From positions 1 to 64,000 of the forward strand of contig CALBZA010000070.1 in assembly GCA_937890005.1 (NCBI GenBank): a DNA stretch of 64,000 nt, given 5' to 3'. The position numbers were made by a program, and so were the translations under genes. Shown here piece after piece: positions 53,953 to 61,399 of the stretch. Below the pieces are notes generated by a model. The model saw only the letters and a list, made by a program, of their open reading frames with translations. It did no database searches and was not told the DNA's origin. The stretch's first letter is position 1. Every line of letters begins with the position of its first letter. The stretch is from an uncultured Verrucomicrobia subdivision 3 bacterium. Its GTDB lineage: Bacteria > Verrucomicrobiota > Verrucomicrobiia > Limisphaerales > DASXHY01.

Positions 53953-53988
53953 GCAAGACTGTGGAAGAAATTGGAAGATTTTGCAAGA
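53953..53988. promoter_or_regulatory. Four phased direct repeats, likely DeoR operator
   Basis: The word G(C/G)AAGA occurs at 53953, 53963, 53973 and 53983, exactly 10 bases apart, so all four lie on one face of the helix. The array occupies the divergent deoR-pduL region, next to a TTGACT (53995-54000) that could be a -35 box for pduL; no good -10 box is evident. Proximity to a DeoR-type gene suggests the array is its binding site. Confidence 0.6.
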
Positions 53989-54034
53989 AGTTTATTGACT
54001 TTGATCTTGGTTTTGGCAGAGTTCGGCCATTGCT

Positions 54035-54712
54035 ATGGTTGCACCGAGTCCGACATTGCATCGTGCGGCGGTCGAACATCTCGTTCGGCAGGCGGTTTAT
54101 CAGCGTTTGGGCAAACCGCTTCCGACCCCGGCAGCAGCGCCAAATCCATTGCTCGTAAACATCAGTGCGCGGCATTGCCATCTCACTCAGGAGGCGGTGG
54201 ACATTCTTTTCGGCAAGGGGTATCAGCTCACGGTTCACAAGTGGCTTTACCAGGAAGGGCAGTTTGCTGCGAGGGAGACGCTCACTTTGATCGGTCCGCG
54301 CAGTCGCGTCATTTCGAATCTCCGCATTCTCGGTCCGTGCCGGAATCTGAATCAGGTGGAACTTTCCTACACGGACGGTATTGCACTCGGCTTCGAACTG
54401 CCGCTGCGAATTTCCGGGGACATCAAAGGCACGCTCGGCTGCATGCTGATGGGTCCGGCTGGATTTTTTGAAATGCAGGAGGGTGTGATTCGTGCGCTGC
54501 GTCACGTGCACATGTCGCCCGCGGATGCGAGTTATTACGGTGTGAAAGCCGGCGATGAAATGAAGCTCAAGATTGGCGGTCCGTGCGCCATCACGCTCGA
54601 CAAGATGCTCGTCCGCGTGGACAAAAGCTTCAAGCTGGAGGTTCACATCGACACCGATGAAGGCAATGCCTGCAATTTGCAGCCCGATACACCCTGCGAA
54701 CTGATCAAGTAA
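54035..54712 (+). CDS. pduL: PduL-type phosphate acyltransferase
   Basis: A 225-residue phosphotransacylase that converts acyl-CoA and phosphate to acyl phosphate and CoA inside the BMC. Residues 1-30 form an amphipathic helix with a Pro-rich linker (AAVEHLVRQAVYQRL), a typical encapsulation peptide. The two PduL domains carry the zinc ligands in NISARHCHL and the HVHMSPADASYYGV motif. It is the first gene of the operon, facing the DeoR regulator gene. Confidence 0.95.
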   Translation: MVAPSPTLHRAAVEHLVRQAVYQRLGKPLPTPAAAPNPLLVNISARHCHLTQEAVDILFGKGYQLTVHKWLYQEGQFAARETLTLIGPRSRVISNLRILGPCRNLNQVELSYTDGIALGFELPLRISGDIKGTLGCMLMGPAGFFEMQEGVIRALRHVHMSPADASYYGVKAGDEMKLKIGGPCAITLDKMLVRVDKSFKLEVHIDTDEGNACNLQPDTPCELIK

Positions 54713-54758
54713 ACACTCACTTTCCATCAACTTTCCACAATCAACTATCAACTGAACT

Positions 54759-55052
54759 ATGAGCGAAGCACTCGGCATGATCGAAACCAAGGGCTACGTC
54801 GGCAGCATCGAAGCCAGCGATGCGATGGTGAAAGCCGCCAACGTCAGCCTCGTCAAAACCATCCCCATCGGCGGCGGACTGATCACAGTCCTTTGCAAGG
54901 GCGACGTCGGCAGCGTGAAAGCCGCTGTGGACGCCGGCTCGAAGGCGGCGGCGAAGGTTGGGGAACTTGTCAGCTCCCACATCCTCGCCCGTCCGCATGA
55001 TGACCTGCTCGGTGCGTTCCTTGGTGAGAACGCTGCTGCGGCGAAGAAATAA
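54759..55052 (+). CDS. BMC-H shell protein 1
   Basis: A 97-residue BMC-domain protein forming hexameric shell tiles. It begins EALGMIETKGYVGSIEASDAM; the fold ends with VSSHILARPHDDL, followed by a short Ala/Lys tail. The pore loop is PIGGGL (G38-G40), unusually glycine-rich, so the pore may be wider or uncharged. The ATG is preceded by ATCAACT heptads (about 54722-54755) and no Shine-Dalgarno sequence. Confidence 0.96.
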   Translation: MSEALGMIETKGYVGSIEASDAMVKAANVSLVKTIPIGGGLITVLCKGDVGSVKAAVDAGSKAAAKVGELVSSHILARPHDDLLGAFLGENAAAAKK

Positions 55053-55086
55053 CGCGAAACCCAAACTCAAAACGCGAAACGAATTT

Positions 55087-55368
55087 ATGCCTCAACAAGC
55101 AATTGGAATGATCGAATGCAAGGGCCTGTGCGCTTTGCTCGAAGCCTGTGACGCTGCGCTCAAGTCCGCCAATGTCACCCTGACCGGCTGGGAAAAGATC
55201 GGCAGTGGTTATGTGACCGGTTTCTTCCGTGGCGACGTCGCCGCTGTGAAAGCCGCCACTGACGCCGGTGCCGCCGCAGCCGCCCAGGTTGGATCTGTTG
55301 TCAGTGTCCAGGTGATCCCGCGCCCGCACGAAGGGCTCAGCGGTCTCGGCAAGTGGCTTCAGCAGTAA
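55087..55368 (+). CDS. BMC-H shell protein 2 (PduA-like pore)
   Basis: A 93-residue hexameric shell protein beginning QQAIGMIECKGLCALLEACDA. Its pore loop KIGSGY (37-42) matches PduA-type shell proteins that pass small polar metabolites such as lactaldehyde or propanediol. The start at MPQQAIG is fixed by homology with the paralogues; the longer frame overlapping the first shell gene is rejected. It follows shell protein 1 by 34 bases. Confidence 0.96.
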   Translation: MPQQAIGMIECKGLCALLEACDAALKSANVTLTGWEKIGSGYVTGFFRGDVAAVKAATDAGAAAAAQVGSVVSVQVIPRPHEGLSGLGKWLQQ

Positions 55369-55374
55369 TTTTGG

Positions 55375-55460
55375 ATTTGCGATTTGCAAATGACGATTGA
55401 CGCGCCTTCGATTCAATTCGATCCGCGGCCAGCTCGTAAATCGTAAATCATAAACCGTAG
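55375..55460. repeat. Inverted heptad arms upstream of the acetate-kinase-like gene
   Basis: GATTTGC units (55375-55388, drifting to AAATGAC and GATTGAC) face CGTAAAT/CATAAAC units (55435-55460) across a spacer of about 35 bases, filling the whole gap. The arms are roughly inverted to one another. Confidence 0.7.
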
Positions 55461-55464
55461 ATGG

Positions 55465-56649
55465 ATGAAGATTCTCGTCGCCAACATCGGCTCGACCTCG
55501 CTCAAGTGGCGGCTGTTCGATTCCTCGGGCAGCCCCGAGCGCCTTTTGCACAAGGGCGGCTTTGAGCGCGTCACCGATTATCCAAAGGCGATTGAGGATT
55601 GCCTGGCTGAGCTGAAGAATTCCGGCGCGATCCAGAGCGAATCGGAACTCGCTGCGGTCGGCTTCAAAACGGTTCTGGCAAAAGACGTCACCGGCTGCGT
55701 GCGGCTCGATGAGCACGTGCTGAAGGCGATGGCGGATTACAACGGTCTCGCGCCGGCGCACAATCCGCCCTACATCAACGGCATCAAATTGTTCTCTGAA
55801 CGCATGCCGAAGACGCCGTTGGTGGGATTGTTTGAAACGGCGTTCTACCAGTTCGCGCCGCCTGCGATGATGCGCTACGCCGTGCCGCAAGCGTGGTATG
55901 AGGCAGGTGTTCGCCGGTTCGGTTTCCACGGCGCCAGCCATAAGTTCATCGCCGAACGCTCTGCGGAATTGCTCGGGCGAAACGATGTCGCGGAACGCGC
56001 GCGTCGCCTCTACCTCGATGGCGGCAAAACGCAGATCAACGGTGCACCATTGCGCGTGATTTCCTGTCATCTCGGCGGCAGTTCCAGTGTGACGGGCATC
56101 CTGAACGGAGCGGCCATTGGAACCAGCATGGGCATGAGCCCGCAATCGGGTTTGCCACAGAACAATCGCGTGGGTGATCTCGACGCTGAGGCGATTCCTT
56201 ACGCGGTGAAAACGTTCGGCATCACGATCGACGAGGCGCAGCGCCAGCTTTCGAAGGAATCCGGACTCAAAGGTTTGAGCGGCGTTTCGAACGACATTCG
56301 CGACATCATGGCTGCCGCAGCTCAGGGCGATGCGCAGGCGAAGATGGCCATCGACGTTTTCGTTGCGAGTGCGAGGCATTGGATCGGCAGTTATTTCTTC
56401 GAGCTGAACGGTGCGGACGCGATTGTGTTCACAGCGGGAACCGGTGAGAACCGTACCGAACTGCGAGCGGCGATCTGTGCGAACCTCGAAAATCTCGGGA
56501 TCGTGCTCGATGCGGAAAAGAACAAGTCGGTTCAAGCAACTGAAGCAGTGATCAGCTCTGAAAGTTCGCGCGTGAAGGTCATGGTGATTCCGACCAACGA
56601 GGAACTCGTCGTGGCGCGGGAAGTGAAACGATTTTTGGAAAACAACTGA
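55465..56649 (+). CDS. Acetate-kinase-like protein of the BMC locus
   Basis: A 394-residue AckA-family protein expected to make ATP from acyl phosphate produced by PduL. Intact family residues are N7, S10, S12, H99, H155 (FGFHGASH), H202, R235 and the final Glu in PTNEE. Several usually invariant positions differ: GHRVVHGG is GFKTVLAK (the substrate Arg becomes K68), FDTAFH is FETAFY (Asp to E124) and DTSMG is GTSMG (G219). It therefore belongs to a divergent branch, possibly tuned to lactate or propionate rather than acetate. No encapsulation peptide is seen. Kinase activity remains likely but unproven. Confidence 0.85.
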   Translation: MKILVANIGSTSLKWRLFDSSGSPERLLHKGGFERVTDYPKAIEDCLAELKNSGAIQSESELAAVGFKTVLAKDVTGCVRLDEHVLKAMADYNGLAPAHNPPYINGIKLFSERMPKTPLVGLFETAFYQFAPPAMMRYAVPQAWYEAGVRRFGFHGASHKFIAERSAELLGRNDVAERARRLYLDGGKTQINGAPLRVISCHLGGSSSVTGILNGAAIGTSMGMSPQSGLPQNNRVGDLDAEAIPYAVKTFGITIDEAQRQLSKESGLKGLSGVSNDIRDIMAAAAQGDAQAKMAIDVFVASARHWIGSYFFELNGADAIVFTAGTGENRTELRAAICANLENLGIVLDAEKNKSVQATEAVISSESSRVKVMVIPTNEELVVAREVKRFLENN

Positions 56650-56653
56650 TGAA

Positions 56654-56787
56654 AAATTCCAGATTCCAAGTTCCAAACTTCAAAGAAATCCCAGGCTTCG
56701 AGCTCCAGGAAACACGTTCATCACGTGATTGGGATTTGATGTTTGGAAGCTCATTGGAAATTGGAATCTGGAATTTGGAACTTACCT
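56654..56787. repeat. TTCCAA/TTGGAA inverted heptad element
   Basis: Units ATTCCAG-ATTCCAA-GTTCCAA-ACTTCAA (from about 56656) face TTGGAAA-TTGGAAT-CTGGAAT-TTGGAAC (to about 56781). A 16-base segment, 56654-56669, is a perfect inverted repeat of 56761-56776. Related elements lie at 59104 and 59530. Confidence 0.85.
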
Positions 56788-56804
56788 AGAACTCAAACTG
56801 AATT

Positions 56805-57089
56805 ATGGCACATCAAGCAATTGGAATGATCGAAACGCGCGGCCTCGTCGCTCTCGTCGAAGGCACCGACGCGATGCTCAAGGCGGCGAACGTTGAACTC
56901 GCCGGACCGATGACACAGGTCGGCAATGCACTCGTCACGGCAGTTGTCGTTGGCGACGTGGCGGCTGTCAAAGCAGCTGTCGATGCCGGCGCGCAGGCCA
57001 TCAAGGCCATCAAAGGCGACGTGGTGAGCGTGCATGTCATCGCCCGTCCACATCAGGATGTCGAAGCCGTTCTGCCGAAAAAGAAGTAA
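56805..57089 (+). CDS. BMC-H shell protein 3
   Basis: A 94-residue hexameric shell protein, similar to the other two at its N-terminus (HQAIGMIETRGLVALVEGTDAM) and ending VSVHVIARPHQDVE plus a Lys tail. The pore region reads TQVGNAL (Q38-N41), different from both paralogues, so the three hexamers probably pass different molecules. The ATG follows an AACTCAA segment and lacks a Shine-Dalgarno sequence. Confidence 0.96.
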   Translation: MAHQAIGMIETRGLVALVEGTDAMLKAANVELAGPMTQVGNALVTAVVVGDVAAVKAAVDAGAQAIKAIKGDVVSVHVIARPHQDVEAVLPKKK

Positions 57090-57090
57090 G

Positions 57091-57168
57091 TCGTGAAACG
57101 TGATTCGTGATCTGTGATCGCGAGCGAAAGCTCTTCATGTTGTCACGCATCATTCCTCACGCAGTACG
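57091..57168. repeat. CGTGATC/TCACGCA inverted heptad arms
   Basis: CGTGAAA-CGTGATT-CGTGATC-TGTGATC units face TCACGCA-TCATTCC-TCACGCA units; between them lies a perfect GAGC-GAAA-GCTC hairpin (57122-57133). The element fills the gap between two shell genes. Confidence 0.8.
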
Positions 57169-57171
57169 CTT

Positions 57172-57483
57172 ATGTTTCTCGCCAAAGTCGAAGGCGCAGT
57201 GGTCGCCACGAAAAAAGATCCCGCGATGAGCGGGCGCAAGCTCCTGTTGCTGCGCCCCCAGCTCGTGGACGACAAGGACCCCACGAAGTTTCGTCCCGGT
57301 GCCAATACGATTGTTGCCGTGGACAGCGTCGGCGCAGGCGTTGGTGAAATGGTGTTGTTCTGCCAGGGAAGTTCCGCGCGGCTGGCGCCTGGAATGAAGG
57401 AAGCGCCGGTGGACGCAGTGATCATCGGCATCGTCGATACGGTGGATGTGTTTGGGAAACAGATTTTCAGTGCGAAAGCGTAG
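57172..57483 (+). CDS. BMC-P pentameric vertex protein 1 (EutN/CcmL family)
   Basis: A 103-residue EutN/CcmL-type protein that caps shell vertices. It begins MFLAKVEGAVVATKKDPAMS and contains LLLLRPQL, VDSVGAGVGEMVLFCQGSSA and the closing IGIVDTVDV. It is the first of three vertex genes in the operon, which is the usual number in PVC loci. Confidence 0.95.
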   Translation: MFLAKVEGAVVATKKDPAMSGRKLLLLRPQLVDDKDPTKFRPGANTIVAVDSVGAGVGEMVLFCQGSSARLAPGMKEAPVDAVIIGIVDTVDVFGKQIFSAKA

Positions 57484-57583
57484 TCACGGATGAAACACAG
57501 ATTGAACACAGATGACGAATCCGCAAATGCCGCGGAGGCCCGCAGATTCCGATCTGCGGAAATTTGTGAAATCTGCGGAAACA
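57484..57583. repeat. GCAGATT-type heptad arms before the aldehyde dehydrogenase gene
   Basis: Units ACACAGA, CGCAGATT and inverted AATCTGCG/GATCTGCG words occupy this gap with imperfect 7-base spacing and several self-complementary stretches (CGCAGAT / ATCTGCG). Translated on the minus strand this gives the familiar spurious QISQISAD peptide. Confidence 0.7.
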
Positions 57584-57584
57584 T

Positions 57585-59093
57585 ATGAATTCAGTGAACG
57601 AGACTTTGATTCGAGATGTGGTGGCGGAGGTGCTTGGCCGCCTGAACGGTGCCGCGGTTGCGCCCAAAACGAACGGCTCCTCGGCTCCGGCGAGTTCATG
57701 CGGCTGTGGTGAAAAGCGCGTGAACATTGCAACGGGCGGCAGCTTCGGTTCGAGCGCCGGCAAGTACGGCGTGTTTTCCGATGCCAACGAAGCTTGCGCG
57801 GCGGCCAGCCACGGGTTCTGGCAGTTGCAGCAGAAGGGTGTTGCGGCGCGCGCCAAGGTGGTTGAGATCGTCAAAACGATGGCCGAGGCGAACGCGGAGG
57901 AATGGGGCCGAATCGAACTCGAGGAAACAAAGATCGGCCGTCTCGATCACAAGATTGCGAAGCTGAAGATCATCAAGCTCGTACCCGGTGTCGAATGGCT
58001 CCGTCCCGACGCGCGCAGTGGCGATCATGGCATCACGCTTGAGGAATACACTCCATTCGGAGTTGTCGCGGCGATCACGCCTTCGACGCATTCGATTCCC
58101 ACGCTGAGCGGCAACATCGTGAACATCGTCGCGGCAGGCAACGCCGTGGTGTTTAACGCGCATCCGGGCGCGGCCAGATGTGCAGCCATGGCCGTCCGCG
58201 AATACAACAAGGCGATCGAACGCGAAACCGGAATTCAGAATCTCATCACCATCATCGAGACGCCGACGCTCGATTCCTTTTCTGCGATCTGCAAAAACGA
58301 AGCGGTTCGGCTGCTCTGCGTCACCGGCGGTCCGGCGGTCGTGAAAGCGGCGATGCAATCCGGCAAGCGCGCGATTTGCGCCGGTCCTGGAAATCCGCCC
58401 GTGTTTGTCGATGACACTTGCTGTCCGACGCGTGCGGCAAGGGCAATCATCGAAGGTGGCGCGTTCGACAACAACCTGCTGTGCATCGGTGAAAAGGAAG
58501 TGTTCGTGCTCGACAGCGTTGCGGACAAGTTGATGCAGCGGATGTCTGAGAACGGCGCGGTGAAGTTGAATTCGACGCAGCTGGAGAATCTGTCGAAAGC
58601 CGCGTTCACCTTCAAGGAAGGGCAGGGCGGTGGTTGCGGTCATGCCTCTGTGAATCGCGATTTCATCGGCAAGGACGTTTCGGTTCTCGCAAAGGCCGCG
58701 GGAGTGAATGTTCCGGCGGGCACACAGCTTCTCTTTGCCGAGACCGATGCGAATCACCTGTTTGTTCAGGAGGAGCAGATGATGCCGATGGTGCCGATCG
58801 TTCGCGTGAAGAGCGTTGAGGAAGGCATCGAACTTTCGAAACAGGCCGAGCACAACTACAAGCACACGGCGATCATTCATTCGCACGATGTGGAGAACAT
58901 CACCGCGATGGCCCGCGCGCTCGACACCACTTTGTTTGTGAAGAACGGCGCATCGCCGACGGGTCTCGGACTTGGCGGTGAAGGTTACCTGAGTTTCTCA
59001 ATCGCCACGCCGACAGGTGAAGGCATCACGAATCCGAGGACGTTCACGCGCGTGCGGCGTTGTGTGATGGTGGACAATCTCAGGATTTACTGA
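57585..59093 (+). CDS. CoA-acylating aldehyde dehydrogenase (PduP/EutE-like)
   Basis: A 502-residue aldehyde dehydrogenase that oxidises lactaldehyde or propionaldehyde to acyl-CoA inside the BMC. Residues 1-18 (NETLIRDVVAEVLGRL) are an encapsulation peptide, joined by a Cys-, Ala- and Ser-rich linker. The catalytic cysteine is C300 (NNLLCIGEKEVFV), with the PSTHSIPTLSGNIVN and GPGNPPVFVD motifs of the PduP/EutE branch. It works between the aldolase and PduL. Confidence 0.95.
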   Translation: MNSVNETLIRDVVAEVLGRLNGAAVAPKTNGSSAPASSCGCGEKRVNIATGGSFGSSAGKYGVFSDANEACAAASHGFWQLQQKGVAARAKVVEIVKTMAEANAEEWGRIELEETKIGRLDHKIAKLKIIKLVPGVEWLRPDARSGDHGITLEEYTPFGVVAAITPSTHSIPTLSGNIVNIVAAGNAVVFNAHPGAARCAAMAVREYNKAIERETGIQNLITIIETPTLDSFSAICKNEAVRLLCVTGGPAVVKAAMQSGKRAICAGPGNPPVFVDDTCCPTRAARAIIEGGAFDNNLLCIGEKEVFVLDSVADKLMQRMSENGAVKLNSTQLENLSKAAFTFKEGQGGGCGHASVNRDFIGKDVSVLAKAAGVNVPAGTQLLFAETDANHLFVQEEQMMPMVPIVRVKSVEEGIELSKQAEHNYKHTAIIHSHDVENITAMARALDTTLFVKNGASPTGLGLGGEGYLSFSIATPTGEGITNPRTFTRVRRCVMVDNLRIY

Positions 59094-59103
59094 ACGGGTT
59101 TGA

Positions 59104-59236
59104 TGAAATTCCAAACTCCAAGTTCCAGTATCCATAGAAGCTTCAAGTTCCAAGCTTCAGAATGGAACACGAGCGCTTCGCATTGGAATTTTGCCATTGG
59201 AGTTTGTTTGGATTTTGGAACTTCGAATCTGGAGTT
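59104..59236. repeat. TTCCAA/TTGGAA inverted heptad element
   Basis: ATTCCAA-ACTCCAA-GTTCCAG-TATCCAT units are followed by GAAGCTTCAAGTTCCAAGCTTC and then, after a short spacer, by TTGGAAT, TTGGAG and TTGGAAC units on the other side. It shares the block AAGCTTCAAGTTCCA with the element at 59530. Confidence 0.8.
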
Positions 59237-59242
59237 TTCCCG

Positions 59243-59521
59243 ATGTTGCTAGCTCGTGTCGAAGGCAATGTGGTTGCGACCCGGAAGCATCCGAGCTTCG
59301 AGGGGTGGCGGCTTGTCATCTGTCAGCCGATCAACAACGCGGGCGATCCCGAAGGCGTTCCGCAGGTGGCGATCGACCCGCATGGAGCTGGAATGCATCA
59401 GCGCGTGATCATTTCGTCCGACGGCGCCGCCACGCGGAAAACGGTTGGCGACAGCAAAAGTCCCGCGCGCTGGATGGTGGTTGGGATTGTCGATGAGAAG
59501 GAACCGGGAGTGCCGGTATGA
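59243..59521 (+). CDS. BMC-P pentameric vertex protein 2
   Basis: A 92-residue EutN/CcmL-type protein beginning MLLARVEGNVVATRKHPSFE, with LVICQPIN, VAIDPHGAGMHQRVIISSDG and a final VVGIVDEKE. The start is set by alignment with the paralogues; a longer frame to 59162 runs through the repeat and is rejected. GGAG lies 12 bases upstream of the ATG, a weak ribosome-binding site. Confidence 0.94.
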   Translation: MLLARVEGNVVATRKHPSFEGWRLVICQPINNAGDPEGVPQVAIDPHGAGMHQRVIISSDGAATRKTVGDSKSPARWMVVGIVDEKEPGVPV

Positions 59522-59529
59522 AGATTTTA

Positions 59530-59640
59530 AATTCCAAATCCCAAGTTCCAAATTCCAACGAAGCTTCAAGTTCCAGGCTTCAATCTGAATGCGGTTGCGC
59601 GTTCCTCTGGAATTCAACTTTTGAATTTCTCGGAACTTAG
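59530..59640. repeat. TTCCAA heptad element between vertex genes
   Basis: ATTCCAA-ATCCCAA-GTTCCAA-ATTCCAA units are followed by CGAAGCTTCAAGTTCCAGGC and then by more degenerate TTGAATT/GGAACTT sequence. An AACTCAG-AAATCAA-AACTTAA run (59640-59660) leads into the next gene. Confidence 0.8.
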
Positions 59641-59666
59641 AACTCAGAAATCAAAACTTAAAAAGC

Positions 59667-59972
59667 ATGCGTCTCGGAACCGTCATAGGTCGCGTCACTT
59701 TGAGCGTTGCTGTTCCTGCTTTGGAAGGCGGACGCTGGCTCATCGTGAGTCCGTTCAATCGCGAGCATTTCCAACGCGGCACCGACGCACCCGCGGGCAT
59801 GAGCAAAGAGCCGACGCTGGTGGTTTACGACGACCTGGGCGGCGGAGTGGGGCATACGATCGGAGTGATTGAAGGCGCGGAAGCGACGGCTCCATTCGAG
59901 AAACCGACTCCCATTGATGCGATCAACGCCGCGCTGGTGGACGAAATTTTTTACAGCCCGTTTGAACGGTAG
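59667..59972 (+). CDS. BMC-P pentameric vertex protein 3
   Basis: A 101-residue EutN/CcmL-type protein beginning MRLGTVIGRVTLSVAVPALE, with LIVSPFN, VVYDDLGGGVGHTIGVIEG and a C-terminal extension (PIDAINAALVDEIFYSPFER) longer than in the other two. The distal loop differs in length, so it probably sits at different vertices or has a partner. It is the last shell gene of the locus. Confidence 0.94.
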   Translation: MRLGTVIGRVTLSVAVPALEGGRWLIVSPFNREHFQRGTDAPAGMSKEPTLVVYDDLGGGVGHTIGVIEGAEATAPFEKPTPIDAINAALVDEIFYSPFER

Positions 59973-60125
59973 CGTCGAGTAGCGCAGCTGTCTCAGCTGC
60001 GGGTTTGGGGCAGCGTCTCGCTGCCAGTTGTTGCGACGGGATCTGCGCCCGGACGGTGCAGCATCGCAGGCGGGCCACCTGAGCAACGGGATTTGCGGTG
60101 CTCACAGAGACGCCGCTACAGACGA
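59971..60125. repeat. Hairpin cluster with TCT loops before the aldolase gene
   Basis: Two perfect 7-bp hairpins share the loop TCT: GCAGCTG-TCT-CAGCTGC (59984-60000) and GGCAGCG-TCT-CGCTGCC (60009-60025). Further palindromic words and a GTAGCG/CGCTAC pair (59979-59984, 60113-60118) enclose the region. It resembles a REP-type or MITE-type element and differs from the heptad arrays. Confidence 0.75.
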
Positions 60126-60132
60126 ATCTAAA

Positions 60133-61206
60133 ATGAAACAAGTGATCAGTGTTCGAGATCTGGAGCAGATGGTGCAGGAAGGCAAAGACGTCCGCGCGCT
60201 GCCCGACAGTGCGATTTTGACTCCCTCAGCGCGGGATTATCTGCGCGACCTGGAATTGAAGAATTTCAAGACAGCGACACCAGACGTTGCGAAACCGGCA
60301 TCGGCGCCCGCCATTGACAGCAAGCCCCGACCGCCGTCCAAGCCGCTGAATTCGAAGAGCCCCAAAGCTGAACTGGAGGCATTTTTCAATTCGCCCTATG
60401 CCCACAGCCTCAAGGAACAGATTTGTGAAATGGGCCATCGTCTCTGGAAGCGCGCCTACGTCGATGGCAATGGCGGTAACATGGCGATCCGCGTCGGTGA
60501 GGACATTGCGATCTGCACGCCCACGCTCGTGAGCAAAGGTTCGTTGAAGCCGGAGGACATGTGCCTGGTGGATTTCGAAGGCAACCAGCTTTGTGGGACG
60601 AAGAAGCGCACCAGCGAGATTTTGATGCACCTGCAGATGATGAAGCGGCAGCCGAAGGCGATCGCCACCTGCCATTGTCATCCGCCCTACGCCACGGCGT
60701 TCGCGGTCGCCAACGTTGCGCCGCCGACCTGCATGCTGCCTGAATATGAAGTTTTCTGTTCCGTCGGAGTGGCACCGTATCGCACGCCCGGTTCACCGGA
60801 CATGGGCAAGCTCGTCGCTGAACTGACCGATCAATACAACACGATCCTGATGGCCAATCACGGTGTCGTCACCTGGTCGCATAACAACATCGAGGAGGCG
60901 TACTGGCGGATGGAGATCATTGAAGCCTATTGCCGCACGATCGTCGTGGCCGGACAGCTCGGGAAGCCGATCAACACATTTACCGGAGAGCAGATGAAGG
61001 ATCTTCTCAAGATCAAGCAGAGCCTGGGTTTCGTGGATCCGCGCTACAACATGAAGGAATGCGAGCTTTGCGACAGCGGCGAGTGGCGGCCGGGAGTCAC
61101 CTGTTCCGTTCCTCTGCAGGGAAATTCCGCGATCGGATACGATGCGGAAGCCGAGGCGGCAGTGAAGGCGATCACCGATCAGATCATGTCCCAGCTGAAG
61201 GGCTGA
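60133..61206 (+). CDS. Class II aldolase (fuculose/rhamnulose-1-phosphate type)
   Basis: A 357-residue zinc-dependent aldolase expected to split L-fuculose-1-P or L-rhamnulose-1-P into DHAP and lactaldehyde. Residues 1-80 are an extension with helical peptides (VRDLEQMVQEGKDV, LTPSARDYLRDLEL) and a Pro/Lys linker, as in PVC microcompartment aldolases targeted to the lumen. The core has E162 (RTSEIL), zinc ligands H181 and H183 (TCHCHPP) and H243 (MANHGVV). A Cys-rich tail (ECELCDSG) follows. The start is the ATG preceding MKQVIS; upstream codons run through the hairpin cluster. Confidence 0.94.
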   Translation: MKQVISVRDLEQMVQEGKDVRALPDSAILTPSARDYLRDLELKNFKTATPDVAKPASAPAIDSKPRPPSKPLNSKSPKAELEAFFNSPYAHSLKEQICEMGHRLWKRAYVDGNGGNMAIRVGEDIAICTPTLVSKGSLKPEDMCLVDFEGNQLCGTKKRTSEILMHLQMMKRQPKAIATCHCHPPYATAFAVANVAPPTCMLPEYEVFCSVGVAPYRTPGSPDMGKLVAELTDQYNTILMANHGVVTWSHNNIEEAYWRMEIIEAYCRTIVVAGQLGKPINTFTGEQMKDLLKIKQSLGFVDPRYNMKECELCDSGEWRPGVTCSVPLQGNSAIGYDAEAEAAVKAITDQIMSQLKG

Positions 61207-61399
61207 GCCGACCTTCCACAAACTTGAGAAAATTTTTCAGAAATTCTTCAGTAGCATGGGTTAGGCTTCATGCACGAGGAGTTCAAGGCATACGCATTGC
61301 TGTCACCCTGCCGTGCGCACGACAACGGACACGCAAGTGACTCAATTTTTGCCAGTTGATAGACAGTCTGTGATCTGCGATAAGACGCCCGGCGGTTCG

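Noticed and set aside
57150..57584. Minus-strand frame encoding a QISQISAD-type peptide
   Set aside because: It is a translation of the GCAGATT repeat and overlaps a vertex protein gene on the other strand.
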